Positions 1-12,165 of a stretch of 64,000 nucleotides of DNA are shown here, piece after piece. Source of the DNA: Icerya purchasi (Eukaryota; Arthropoda; Insecta; Hemiptera; Monophlebidae). Made by a program: the position numbers and the translations under genes. How positions within the stretch are numbered: position 1 is the first letter of the stretch; the number at the start of each line of letters is the position of its first letter. Below the pieces are notes generated by a model. That model was not told the DNA's origin. It did no database searches and saw only the letters and a program-made list of their open reading frames with translations. The DNA is taken from assembly GCA_039619475.1 (NCBI GenBank), contig CM077116.1:106065164-106129163 (forward strand), read 5' to 3'.

Positions 1-1587
1 TTTAACACTTTTTTAACCCCAAACCAAATCTGCTGTTTATGCGTGTGTGCTTTGAAATGTACTTTATTATATCTGCAACTAAACAATGCTAATATAACTT
101 GCTAACCCAATATTACCACAACTCCCATGTTTGTTTCAAAGATTATGTCATTAAAAATGGTTTGATGCGTTGATTAATTGAAATTAGGCTCATCTTTGCT
201 AGCAATGTTCGTTTGTGCACATAATTTGATGTATATTTCATATATGTTTGAAACATCTGATGTGTTTATGTGATTTAAAAGTTGCATTGATGTATATCTA
301 ACCGAAATAATTGTGATGACAAAACATATTTATTTATTTATTTGTTTTACAACTTTCTAGTGCAACAGCTTACGCTAATTACTGCATAGCAGAATATTAT
401 AAAAAAGAAAATAAAAGAAATCGTACAATTAACAATACATAGCTAAATGTAATAAATATACTCACATACACGTACGCAAAAAAAAATTATGAGGAGATAT
501 GTCTCAACTTACAGATTTTGATAGATATTCACAACATCCAACCAAAATAACCATAGTAACTAACCATTCTTGATGGTTTATTTTTGTTCTAGCCTATATG
601 TTTCTCGTGTGTTGCTTTGCATATGAGCAATCAGAGTGAATGATTGGTAAGACTTATAGTCCACTAACCTGTATTACTATTCAACTGTCTCAATTGTTAA
701 ATGGGCTATGTTTGATATTTACCGGAGTTGCTTTATAACATGTGCTATGTCTACTATTTAATTATGCACAGCTCTATGAAATTTTCAGTGTATGAAGAGC
801 CAAAACCTTCCAACATAATAACATGTGCGCAGTTTACATGCATTATGTGTGTTTGATACAGTATACACTTGATGGTAGGCATGTAATGTAACAATGATGA
901 TGATGTTATTGATGTGTGACTAAGTATGTGTATGTGTACATTTTCTACTGTAATGAAACAATATCTACCCAACATTTACAGATTTGATGCAAACCTGACA
1001 GTATGCAGTCGTTTAGTGTAGATTAAATTCGAAAATCAAACTGACTACACGGATTTAGATGTCAATAAAATATATGCATCTGCCGGTGTGAACGTTAAAT
1101 GTATAACAACAACATATAAAAACTAATTTGGTCCACTGATATTGTAACTGCTATACATATAATGAGGCAATGACCAATTTAATTACCAAGTAGCATTCAC
1201 CCGCTTGATGGAGCACACATTTTACCTCTCATTTGAGTTTTATTATTTGATAGACATAATCACACCCCCGGAAATTCTATAATACACATCTTCTCAATCA
1301 AACAATACCATCATCTCAATATCTCACCGAAGCTGCTGCAGCACCACTTGCTATTCAACCAACCACCAGGATATGAGAACTATAAATTTCTGTAGCATGC
1401 CCCAACAAAATGCTTCTCTATTCATCAGGACTAAGTTTATACAAACTATTTTAAGCCCCCACACATTTTAAATATAATAAATTAAAGAAATAAACACAAT
1501 TGTTAATATAAAATTTTATTACACAGTAAAAAAAAAAAAAGACACAATATCTAATTACACATAATAATAATACATAGCTCCATATAA
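1..1587. other. AT-rich noncoding stretch
   Basis: I see no gene or recognisable element here. The stretch is strongly AT-rich with scattered TG/CA-rich words and only short chance reading frames. It lies 3' of the minus-strand polymerase relic, so it could hold further decayed parts of the same large element, but no motif supports that. An AATAAA-like word lies near 1510-1520 on the minus strand, just beyond the polymerase stop codon. Confidence 0.5.
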
Positions 1588-3160
1588 TCATGCAACACAC
1601 ATAGTCTTATCTAATATACATACTCTTAGTTCAGATAAAACAATATCAAATTTCTTATGAAATTCATTATACATAGAGTTTCCATAAGCTAATGTGACTA
1701 TATTATTATTGTTTATTATTATTCTTTTATCATCATTACTACTTAATATTATTTTATTCTGCTCCAGGGTATACAGTATATGTTTATGACTTTGAATATT
1801 GTAATATGTCTTATAATTATCGCTTAATTTACCACACACACCACTCACGCAATTATAATAACCTATAAAATTAATTTCTTTCTTAATTATAGAAGACTGT
1901 ACACCTTTAAATATTCTAATTTCTCTATTATCGATAATACTTATAGAATACATTTTCGGGCGCAATCAAACAAATTCACTAAATGGAGTACTATTTAATT
2001 CATCCTTAAATACTCCAAGCTTCTTTTTATTTTGTAGTGAAATGATCCTTCCGATAATTACTTGTATCGAAATACTGAGCATTATCTTTAATATCTTTAT
2101 AAAAATCAAATGTTTTAACTTCATAAATAAGTAAATTAGTGCCGCAATATAAAATATTAATATTCTTATACATCTTGCGCATTAGTAATGAAAATCAAAC
2201 GTTTTCAATTTGCTGATGTCCAAAATAGACATTCCAATATAAATTGGAATTTAATTGTTGTTGGATTTAAATGTTCCACAGCTTAAAATTATTTTTACCG
2301 ATCAGTTTAGTAAACTCTACTTTACTTGTAATAAGCTGCATCTTAATTCTATGTCTAACATTTTTCATCATTTTACCAAAAAACAACGTTATTATAAGCT
2401 TCTAATAGTTTTTCTCAAATTCATTAGTAGCATGTTTTCGCTGCAGAGTAGTCGAATCGATATAGGGATTCAACCATGTCGACTAATTGAAACAAATGAC
2501 TCGATCCAGACGTTGCAGGTTCAACTCTAATGTAACTTCTTGTTTAAGATTTCTATAACGAACAATATAATTATACTTACCGGATTTACTCGCGTAATTT
2601 ACGCACTTTTTTGCCGTTTTTAACCTGCCAAAAAAGTGGATGTGTAAATTACGTGGGGAATCGGATCAAGTTGCATTTTACGGGTTATACGTAGCAGGTG
2701 TGTATTTAAAAATAACCTCTTATTTAAACAAAACACTCATTAAGTGAAATCAGTTACCTTTATTTCGAAAAATATATTTGTACAACAATAGGTAACTACA
2801 TTACGGAAATTTACTTCTAAGAAATTAGACATTGTCTAGTAATGTTGAACCTATTAATGTATTTTAATATCGAAAATATGGTTTATATTATTTCTCAAAA
2901 TAAATATGGGTAAAAATTAGGGTGCGTAAATTACTCCAGTAAATACGGTATTTTCTAAAGATCTTCCACACATCTAGAGCGTGTGAATAATCTTTTTCAC
3001 CAATATTCGATTTTGTCAAGGAATTATAGAAATGCTCCTTTTCAGGCAAACTTGTTTCTTCCAATTTGTCTCATGTTGACACATATGAACATGGGAAAAC
3101 ACCCTTTCTACGGAATAAAGGAAGCAAATCAGGAGATGCATTGTCTCGTTGGGATCATTG
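1588..3160 (-). pseudogene. Family B DNA polymerase relic, Polinton/Maverick- or adintovirus-like
   Basis: The minus strand translates, across several frames, into the C-terminal half of a protein-primed-type family B DNA polymerase, the replicase of Polinton/Maverick elements and related endogenous viruses. Reading from 3160 down, I see LPLFRRKGVFPCSYVS, then LPEKEHFYNSL and DYSHALDVWKIF (to about 2955). After the 2578-2950 insertion come YIVRYRNLKQ, WLNPYID, FGKMMKNVRHRIK, PIYIGMSILDISK, ILYCGTNLLIYEV (about 2150), FDTSNY, FKDEL and LRPKMYSI, with the stop at 1588. The catalytic Asp-Thr-Asp triplet expected after YC reads GTN, so the active site is lost. The frame breaks near 2025, 2185 and 2260, and stops fall at 1966-1968, near 2400 and near 2470. 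The part carrying the first polymerase aspartate motif, roughly 200 residues by family length, is absent between 2951 and 2577. I saw no partner genes (integrase, ATPase, capsid). The last open stretch (1953-1588) is 121 codons. The family is fairly certain; element type is inferred. Confidence 0.8.
2578..2950. mobile_element. 373-bp non-autonomous inverted-repeat element (MITE-like)
   Basis: The two ends are inverted repeats of about 29 bp. The left end starts TACCGGATTTACTCGCGTAA, and the reverse complement of the right end starts TACCGTATTTACTGGAGTAA. Both continue TTTACGCAC, giving 3 mismatches in 29. A further copy of the GTAAATTACG word lies inside near 2645-2655. There is no open frame of note, so this is a short DNA element that would depend on a transposase elsewhere. 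It sits exactly where the polymerase relic loses about 200 codons. The target duplication is not clear; a TA or TTA is possible. The superfamily is not assigned. Confidence 0.7.
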
Positions 3161-6100
3161 TTGCAGGAGATATGTGTGATTACTTATTGACTTACAAAAT
3201 GTAATTAACAGGATCCAATTTCTTGTACAATGGCTTTGTCCATTATATTATCTGATTCCATTTATGCTTGTGCGTATATGATTAGTGAAGCTATCCTTAA
3301 TGCGGCTTGTATCAAGTTGCTTATCAAAGTTATTTATTTCATACGGCCACGGTTATTCAGCCTGGTCTTTCATTAGTAATGTAAATTATTATAAACTCAA
3401 AAATCGACGTATCTCTCATGGATATGTGCATTCTTAACGATTCCAAATAGTATATTAATCGTTCATAAAATATTAAACTCATCTCAAATTACAGATACTC
3501 AAAGAGCTGCATGAAAATTTTTTTATAAATCATAATCAAACGTATCAACTAATGCTATCGGTAAGCGCAGGTCAGTAATAAACAAACTATACTAAATATA
3601 AACGTGTAAGGCTTAAATGTTCCGAAGCATTGTAAAATCTCCTTATTCTTCTAATTTATTAAAATCCTTTTCCTTTATTTTCGCTTCTTTACGCAGTTTA
3701 AATATGCCACTAGCGTCCTTTTTTCCTTCTCTACAGTCGTTTTGTTCCCTTTTCCTGCTAGCCTAAACAGGAGTATATCGTATCAGTTTTGTTGTCCGCG
3801 CCTTTTAATGCGGTAAGCCGATTATACATTTTGCAAGAAAAAAAACTTGTAATAACTTTACCGTTATTCAGAAATGCGTATTCTTTATTTATCAGTGTGT
3901 ATTGCAATTAATATGCAGGTAGACGTGTTTTTTTCTTTGAGATTAACAAGATTGGTCAACTTACTATATTAAGCAGAAAATACACAAATGCTGAGCACAC
4001 ACACATATATATATATATGTATAAAAATCTGCAAGTGTCGGAATGGGGAGGGAAAAATTAAACTTTATTTATATTAATTAATTTAAAATGGTTTATAGAA
4101 GTGTAATTTCACGCATGCTCGAGTATAACGGAATTTTCAAATTTGATTTGAACGGTGAACAGTAAAGCTGTGTCGCTTTCGTGTTTGCAGTTTTTTCGTC
4201 AAGTTCGTACGGCCGCGCCAGTTCTTAACGCTTATCGTGGATTGAATCGGATTGAGCGGATGATGATAGGTTTGGATGGCGGCGCGAGAGTCACCACTAA
4301 ACGGAGGATTGATAATGATGATGATTTGGCGTGCGCTGGGTTCTTTTTCGCTCTGGTTAAACAAGCAAATTAAGCGTGTAACATGCAAAATGTTTTGCTG
4401 TACCCAAGGGCTTCGCTCGGCTAAATTTCTACTTGGCCCGGTTCAGGCCGTTCTTGTGCCGTGTCAGACGCTTGCGTGTAACATATTAAATTAGTGGAGC
4501 GAACTTTCGTTAACTTTGTGTTTTTTATTATTACTATTATCGCCGGTTTTTTCCAACGCCGAATGATGGATGTGACAGAATACAAGTTGCAATCGTGATC
4601 ACTCCGCTTCCTCTTTCGTACTCGTTTAATTTATAATTTATTTTTTAATACGTTTTCGCTATTCCTTCGTTCCGTCTATTCGTGCACACCTATGTGGTGC
4701 CCCCTTTGTTTCGTATTTTCCTTTTGTTTTTCTAGCATTTCGTCTTTTTTCTACACACTTTTTCCTGTTTACCGAATTTGCTCCTAAAAATAATTTTTTA
4801 CACGCTATTCTACCTTTTATTTCGGCTCGTTACTTTTCTTCTTTTTTTCGGCTTTCTTTCGCAATTTCGAAAGTGGAATTTTAATAGCTCAAGTCGAATC
4901 GTTCCGCGCGTTATATTAAAACAACCCGAAAATTTATGAACAATTTTTTTTTCGTGTCCTTTTTTTTTTTGTTTCGTTAGCAGAAACGTTTTAGAAAAAA
5001 ATTCTAGAATTTAATTTTTCTTTTTTATAAATAAGTTGTTTTTTTTTTTTTTGTTTTTTTTTGCACTCATTAACCAGGGGCCTTTCCCCAGAAACAATTA
5101 CCAAAGGAAGGAGTGAATTATATCTTGATGCGGTCAGATAACAAATAGTAGGAACGATGTTTGGAGAAGGAACAGACAGAATATAAGAGCCATAATATGG
5201 AGTAGGAAGACCAAAAAGAAGTTCACAGACGATATGTGTAATACCCGTAAGCGCTTACAACGTTATTTTTATTTTATTTTTTTTTTTTTTATTTTTTTGG
5301 GCTTTAAACTCACTAGTGATGCGATCATTTCAATTGAAATTGCACACTCGCATCTTTAGAAAATACGGATTTATTATACGATATTTTATTTAGGCGCGAG
5401 AAATATTACATGTCGGAAATTACCTCGAAACTCTTTCGTAGCAAATAATCGAAAAAAACTGTTTTAAAAGTACGAATAAATAAACAGAAAGAAAGGAAAG
5501 AAACATAATAAATTCGCAAAATTTACAACTCACAGAAAAATTAGAAAATCGTTTGAATATATTGCATTATTACACAATCATGGCCATTACGAGTTGATAT
5601 TTACAAAAAAACGCACTGTTCTTGAACATAATTTTAGCCCAAATACAAACGCCCAATATTTGTTCCTTTTTATCAAAGATTTCTGATCGGATTAAAATAT
5701 AACCGACTTCTTTTCTTTCTGTTTGTTTCTTGGTTAACGAGTCTAAGAGGTAGAAAAAAAAAAAGTCTAGATTTCCAACAATTCAGCAACGTTACCGATG
5801 TCCTTACTTTAATGCCTGTGCGTATGCTTGAATACTTGCCGTATAAGAAAATAACGTTTTATTATTTCCTTACGAATTCTACTTTGTTTACCTCGCACGC
5901 TGTTGAGAAGACTTAAACTTTGTAAATTCGTCACGATCATCCTTTTTAATTTTCAGCGTTTATACGCATATGCAGATCTAATAACGATATTAATATACAC
6001 ACATGTCACGCGAAAAAGCTTCGATTTTTCTATTAAACCGTACTTATTAACAGATTATTTTTTCGTTCGAGTGTAGAATTTAGTTAAAATTCCGCCGATT

Positions 6101-8007
6101 GGAAAAAATAGTGGGGGGTTGGTATACTAATTTGACTTTTAAACGTTTTTGCGTTAATAATTCGGTTATTCACAATGAAAATGCTCAGTGCACAGACGAA
6201 TAATACAGATTAATATAAATAAATAAAAAAAGAAATAATATTGGTAATTTGTTTTAACGTTTGTGTATTCATTTGTTATTTTTATTACATATAGTTGTAA
6301 TGAATACGTTGTTACATTCTTAAATAGTGATGATAATTTACTTTCAAGTTTCACAATACATCTTGTAAGACATAATCCTCTTGTACGGTCTAGTTTTTCT
6401 TTTTCTTTTACTATAGTTTAATCTCACACGATAAAGAAGGAAATAAATAAACATACAATTGGATTTCTAGGTATTAAAGTTAATTCTCTTTCCTTGCGTT
6501 GACGAAGTAAGCATGTTGAATATTGCTGCGATTTTCAGTAATCATTTCATCTTGGAATTTTCTGTATACGTAATCTTTTGTCATAAGTAGACATTAGATT
6601 TACGGCAATGAACGAGGCTTGTTTACGAATGAAAGAAATAGAAGACCAATCAACGAAAAACGTATCTGTGACATACCGTTATTATTCTAAATTAAAATAA
6701 AAAAAAACAAACTATATAAACGCTGTTTACGGAATTTGTATGTTCACAGTGAACGTTATAATATAAACCACCTCAGAAAAATCATATAATTTAACTCTGT
6801 TCAGACGATTGATCGATTTACAGGCAATATATCAAGCTGGGTTTATTTCCAGATGCTCGAAAGAGTGTCTAATAAAATAATTCCGGAAACTCGAGTAGCC
6901 CGCGTAAATTGGACCTTTGCAAAAATCAAAATTCGAAATAGAAAAGGGTAACAATTTCAAGCACCCGTAAGACGTATTAAGTATGAGGTATTTTTTTTTT
7001 TTGTTCGCACTACGATTATCGAGACACGCGATAAGAGGCAGAAATTTATAAACTCGTTAGTTTTTAGTGCGCGAATAATTCGTAATAACGGATACGGATA
7101 TCGGGGAGCGTATCTGGGTGCCGCGAGAATATTACGCGTTATATTCGGAGGTGTTTTCGGTTTAATTAAAATATAACCGACGACGACCGGTTCGGGAATC
7201 ACTGGAACCGGGAAGAATACAAATTCCAGGCGAAAAATCCAGCAAAGTAACTCGACTAGGGAACGTAAAATTATCAGCAGAATAACCAATTCGAAGGGGC
7301 ATTCAAGTCACGTAAGTAAATGTCTAAAACAAGGCTAATAAGAAAAGGGTACAATTGCTGACTGCGATCGCTTAAACGGTCCAACTTAAAATAATAGTAA
7401 AATCTAATTCCATCGTTCTCTTCGAAGAAATTTAATCCGAACACGTACTTCTAATTCCAGCCAAATCCTCTCTTGCACAACTTCAATCGTCTACTATCTC
7501 ATTATCGTCTCTCTTTATTAAAGCGCGATACTTTGTTTATTGTCGAATAACCGGCAAGTGACAACAGCAGCGAAGCGATGCCAAATCGCAACGCGCTCAG
7601 TCGTTGCATCAGTTTTAAACTCGATGCCCGCACGAATGAAATTGTTATTCGCAGTAGCGATAGCTCCGAATGCATACATTTGGCCGTTCTTATCTAGAAT
7701 GAGACGTCCTATTAACAACTTGCCAAATTCCTCGGAATAGGCCTAACTAAAGTTCCTTTTAAAAGGAAACTAACGAAACTTTTCCGGATCATCATTTTTC
7801 TCGTTCACTTTCGTGTGCTCCTGAAAAAAGAAGGAAAAAAACCGAGTCCCTCTATTGCTCATTCGATTCGGTCAAAAATAATTATAAGACAAGATTTTCT
7901 TTGGCAGTTATCAATAAACCTAGGAAGGCTTGTTTAACGGGATCCAAATAAATAAAATACTACGTAAATAATATAATTAGCATCGCGGCAGAATATATGT
8001 GTAAAGC
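3161..8007. other. Noncoding, T-tract-rich intergenic stretch
   Basis: I see no supported gene. Short overlapping frames at 4137-4494, 6957-7289 and 7518-7740 occur on both strands at once and show no family motif, so I treat them as chance. There are long pyrimidine and poly(T) runs around 4500-5060 and 5270-5300, and a short TA microsatellite near 4005-4018. Around 5085-5230 there is a purine-rich, coding-like patch that faintly resembles 21320-21440, too weak to name. Part of the missing upstream polymerase relic could lie between 3160 and 3400 but is not readable. Confidence 0.45.
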
Positions 8008-8135
8008 AATTTAAGTCCCTTAGCAGGGTGTCGAGGATTGTGAAGTTAAGCTTTCCATAATGGTACTAAGCCTAATGGATCTGATGAGAATACCGGGACC
8101 ATTTCCTTTATGTCGGCCGCCTTCACTTAGGATAA
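8008..8135 (-). mobile_element. SINE family 1, copy 1 (5'-truncated)
   Basis: This is the body and 3' end of the SINE seen more fully at 10250-10503 and 13466-13730. Shared words in plus-strand reading are AAGTCCC, GGATTGTGAAGTTAA, TTTCCATAATGGTACTAAG and GTCGGCCGCCTTCACTT. The tRNA-like head is missing because the copy stops near 8135, which is the expected 5' truncation for an insertion lying on the minus strand. No target duplication was recognised. Confidence 0.75.
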
Positions 8136-8435
8136 TTTATAATTTCACATTTTAATTTTAAACGAATGTGCTCGATTTACTTTGTAGATTATATCTATTA
8201 ATATACGCAATTATTCGTTGTTCTAAATAATCGTTTTTTTATTTCGCGGTACATTTTAGTGCGTAATTATTTTAAATTCAAAATTTTTTCGACAACATCA
8301 TATCGAAGCACGGACAATGTATTGCAATTAGCGTGAAGTATATAATGTAAAGAATTAGAACAGGACGTTAAAAAAAAAAAATACAACGGGGGAGAATGCT
8401 ATAATTGCAAAAATGTGGAAAAATTGAGATTTTAA

Positions 8436-8890
8436 GGCAATCAAAGTAGTACACACTACAGAGAAAGTAATTCAGAAAATATGGGATTCAGAAAAGATAT
8501 CAAGCGATTGCAAAGTCGCGTTAATTCATTAGCGTCATGAAGGTAGAAGCGATGTTAATAATTATCGAGGGAATTTAGTTTTGTCGGTAGCGTACAAAAT
8601 TCTTTCAAAAGCGATAAAAAACAATTTCTTTTTTTTTGGCTTTACACACAAATTCCACTTATTATCTGAAAAACAGATTAAGATATTAAGTTGAAACTTG
8701 AGAAATATCAGGGTGGTTTTAGAAAAGAAAAGTATGTGTCTGGAATTGAAGCTAGTACTGAGGTGTAGAAGATTGAGATTAAAGAGCATATCTGTAGCAT
8801 ATATGTGTTTCCGTTGAAGTTACGATAAAAATTCATTACTCCCGTGTTCATTTTGTTTGTCGCGATCAATAGAAACATTTTGATAATTAT
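8436..8890 (+). pseudogene. RTE-like LINE reverse transcriptase fragment
   Basis: The plus strand reads as the fingers region of a LINE reverse transcriptase broken by frameshifts. KVIQKIWDSEKISSDCKVAL resembles the stretch that precedes the conserved NYRGI motif; it is followed by RSDVNNYREFSFVGS, SVQNSFKS in place of the expected VAYK-type segment, and EKYQGGFRKEK, matching the usual QxGFR motif. The catalytic D and xxDD motifs are not present, so the fragment covers only the start of the domain. The layout is closest to RTE-like elements. It begins about 300 bp after SINE copy 1. No ends, tail or target duplication could be placed. It is certainly non-functional. Confidence 0.65.
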
Positions 8891-10059
8891 TACTTCTCAG
8901 CAATGGTAATAATAATATTAATAGTAACAGCGGCAATAGCTATTGCGAATAATAACAATAAAAGCGATAATAATAATAATTAAATCGCACCAAATCAGTT
9001 TTAGTTTCGTGTACAAACTAAAATATCAGTGAAACTAAAATTTTTACCACAAATGAATATAACTGCGCGAGCATAGTGGTGATTATTATTACATAATATA
9101 AATTAGAGCATTGTATTTTATTAAAAACATTATTTTTAGCAATTCCAAGGACTAACCAAGTTATGAATTCAACATTTTTATTATATCAATTTTATTATTG
9201 GCCATTACTTACACAAATTATAATTATTCTTGCAGAATACAACGTTAATATCTAAATGTGTCTCATTTAAACTATTAAACATTTAAGCTAAATTATATTT
9301 AAAAGAATTATTTATATATACATATCTGTATACTTACACATAATCACACACAAATTCCTACTGCTGATCCCTCCTGTACATACTTAATTACACGTGTATA
9401 TACAATTTTACGCTTGTATATACAACTATGCTACATCATCCTCAAACAGATAAACAACATGTGTAAATGGAATTGCTAATTACACCTGTGAGTAATTATG
9501 TAAACAATTATGTATTATTATTATTAGTAAGCATCTCCCGTGCGGGAGGTTGCAGTCGACATCCGATTAAACCATCTTATCCAGCCTACCCAACGTTGCA
9601 ATTCTTCTTCTGCCTTCCAGCGTCTTGCATGGAATCTTTCCGTTTTGCACCAGCGAAGTGGAGCTCTATTGCTACATACATCCATGCATATGAAGTTCAT
9701 ATCTACTTACAATGACACAATATAAACATACATAGAAAATAGATGTATACTTACAATGTGTGTTCATACCATCACCCCACCTTCGACATATTTACCTAAA
9801 CATGTTTAAATTTACAAATTTATAAAAAATACACATACAACAAATATACACTAATTCAAATACTCTCATGCAAAATTCGAACCATAATAACAGTTAGTAT
9901 ATGCACGCATCCTTACAGACATACCTATTTATACATTGAAACTACCTAAACAATATGATACCAGCATGAACCAGATAAAGAAGCAGAAGAAGAAAAAGTT
10001 TGTTATCGACAAAAAAAAAAAAACAAAGTCCCTTGTTCATGATCTTTAGAAATAACATT
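8891..10059. other. AT-rich noncoding stretch
   Basis: No gene is seen. There is a trinucleotide-like (AAT/ATA)n patch near 8905-8980, a short perfect palindrome CTCCCGTGCGGGAG near 9535-9548, and many TACACA-type words from 9300 to 9960. The frames at 9467-9725 have no family features. Confidence 0.45.
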
Positions 10060-10237
10060 GAAAATACTAGGGTTAATAAACACCAATAATCTCACTTAAT
10101 AAAAAATAAACACAAGTTATATTAATAAATACATATTAATAATAATAAATAGTTTTAATATGCAAATTATTATTAAATAAAAATGAGCTAATTAATGTAA
10201 AATTAATCAATAGTTTAGGAGAGCTGTTAATAGAGAA

Positions 10238-10249
10238 TAATGTATTATA
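10238..10249. repeat. Target-site duplication, left copy (SINE family 1, copy 2)
   Basis: TAATGTATTATA; the partner at 10504-10515 reads TAATGCATTATA, one mismatch in 12. It flanks the SINE and identifies it as a retrotransposed insertion into the LINE. Confidence 0.75.
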
Positions 10250-10503
10250 TAAGATAAAAGTAAGTCCCATACTTTATCAGAGCAAGTTAAGGTTCATAAT
10301 GTACCGAGTCTAATGAATTTGAAGAGAATTTGCGGCCAGTTTCTTTCTCCTGGCCGCCTTTACTTTCCCGAACTTTTCTGGTATTAAACTATTTTAGGCT
10401 AGGTGAACCTGGGTGCAACTTGGAACAGAAATGGCACAAGTCTTGAAACCGTGACCTCTGATTTGGTAGCCAACTATCTTAACCACTAGGCCACCGCGCT
10501 ACC
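10250..10503 (-). mobile_element. SINE family 1, copy 2 (tRNA-derived, near full length)
   Basis: On the minus strand this begins with a tRNA-like head: AGCGCGGTGGCCTAGTGGTT holds a box A (TGGCCTAGTGG), and about 40 bases on is a box B-like GGTTTCAAGACT. These are the two internal RNA polymerase III promoter elements. The body (CCAGAAAAGTTCGGGAAAGT, AAGGCGGCCAGGAG) and the 3' end (TATGGGACTTACTTTT) match copies 1 and 3. The tail is a short T/A/C-rich run rather than pure poly(A). A 12-bp near-perfect duplication borders it. It lies in the linker of the CR1-like LINE, in the opposite orientation. Confidence 0.85.
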
Positions 10504-10515
10504 TAATGCATTATA
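10504..10515. repeat. Target-site duplication, right copy (SINE family 1, copy 2)
   Basis: TAATGCATTATA, partner of 10238-10249. Confidence 0.75.
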
Positions 10516-12165
10516 ACCATGTACAATTTAGTAAGAACTAAATTAAAATCGTAGAACTTGTAATTGCCAATCACTTTAATAATTATTTTTCGAACATAGT
10601 TAAAACTATGAAAATTAAGACAAATTCTGACTTTAATGATTCAAATATACTTTATCAAAACTGTAACTCATTTGGTTTTGTTGATTTCTCTATATGTGAT
10701 GTTAGAAACGCTATATTATCTTTCCCAAACAAACAGTCATACGGATTTGACGATGTATCAATTATTCTTATAAAGGAAAACATTGAGTTTTTTGTAAAAC
10801 CTTTAACTTACTTGATAAACGAATTCATTAAGTCGGGTAAATTTCCAAGCGCTTTGAAACTCGGTGTAATCACATCAGTTTACAAAAGCGGTAATGTAAC
10901 AGATATGTCTAATTACAGACCGATTTGTTTACTATTAACTTTTTCAAAAATCGTTGAAAAATGTATAAAAGAGAAAATTTTAACATATTTGCATAAAATT
11001 AATTTTTTTATAAAAATCAATATGGTTACAGCATAAATGTACGGATAATATATTATTTGATCATATTACAACGATATCAGAAAACTTAGAATACGGCCGT
11101 TCGGTGGCTGCAGTTTATTTAGACTTTTGCAAAGTTTTCGACGTAGTCGATCATAAAATACTCCTAAAAAAAGTTATATGTCTGAATAGTTTCAGTCGTA
11201 TCTCTCAGGTAGGAAATTTATCATAAAAATAAATAATACATTTAGTGACAGTGCAATGCAGGAGAACGGCGTACAACAAGGCAGTATTTTAAGGCCAATC
11301 CTATTTCTTATTTAGGTTAACGATTTATGTAATTTAAATGTATCTGGGAAAATCTTCAGCTTTGCAGATGATACTGTATTCATTGTGAGCTCTAGATTCC
11401 CAAATATATTGCAACAATTAATACAAAATGATATTGATAAGATATGCAAATGGATGGTATTAAACTTTATAGGATTAAACGTAAAAAAAACAAAACAAAG
11501 TATTTAATTTACAGCAATTTAGCGCAATATAGGTGGGACTAATTAAGAGAACAGTGGAAGTATAATGTATTTATAGAAAGAGCGTATGAGATAAAATACC
11601 TGGGAATTTATTTAGACTGCAAATTATTATGGGGCTCCCATTTAGCGTATTTATCGGCAAAGTTAAAAAAACTGAATTACTTATTTTATTACTCAAAGCA
11701 AGTTTTTAATTGCAAACAACTAAGAATACTATATTTAGCATTATATCAAACAAATCTTGCTTATAGAATCATTCATTGGGGAAATGCGGCAAAATGCCAT
11801 ATTTTATCGATAAAGTTTTTACAAAAGTCGATATATAAAAAAATAAGTTCAATACAGCAAAACCCTGCATCTAAAAATCTTTTAACTGTTAGAAATTTAT
11901 ACTGCTTACAACTACTGTCATACGTACAGAAAAATAAGGATAAGTTTGGTATAAAAATTCGAGCTGGAATTACTAGAGCATCAGTACAAGAGAAAGCTAA
12001 CTTACCATGTTTCAATAAGTATCATGTCAGATCACAGGCGAGATATATGGGTTCCATTTTATATAACTTACTACTAGAAACGATAAAAATAAATCTCAGG
12101 AACTACAAACACAAACGTAAAATTTTATCAGACTACGTTTTAGGAAATAACATTCGGTTTTAATT

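Larger units (their letters stand above)
10060..12165 (+). pseudogene. CR1-like LINE ORF2 relic (linker, RT, C-terminus), split by a SINE
   Basis: A non-LTR retrotransposon reverse transcriptase on the plus strand. Before the SINE, INSLGELLIENNV (about 10195-10245) looks like the linker. After it come IANHFNNYFSNI (about 10565-10605) and an open stretch at 10608-11036 with KQSYGFDDVS and SNYRPICLLLTFSKIVEKCI. Further on, across frameshifts, are VYLDFCKVFDVVDHK (about 11115, first catalytic Asp), ENGVQQGSILRPILF (about 11265, the usual P of PQG replaced by Q), FADDTVFIV (about 11361, second catalytic pair) and YLGIYLDCKLLW (about 11600). The C-terminal region ends near 12165. The endonuclease is not seen upstream, so the copy is probably 5'-truncated near 10060. 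A 254-bp SINE interrupts it at 10250-10503. The clade is inferred from motif style; Jockey is an alternative. Confidence 0.8.

Noticed and set aside
2255..3204. Plus-strand frames over the polymerase region
   Set aside because: The minus-strand translation carries ordered polymerase motifs, so the plus-strand frames are shadows.
5085..5230. Possible repeat shared with 21320-21440
   Set aside because: Similarity is a few purine-rich words (GAAACAATTA, ATGCGGTCA) and falls apart outside them.
6957..7289. 110-codon hydrophobic minus-strand frame
   Set aside because: Looks like a membrane segment only because of T-rich composition. No family motif and no matching neighbour.
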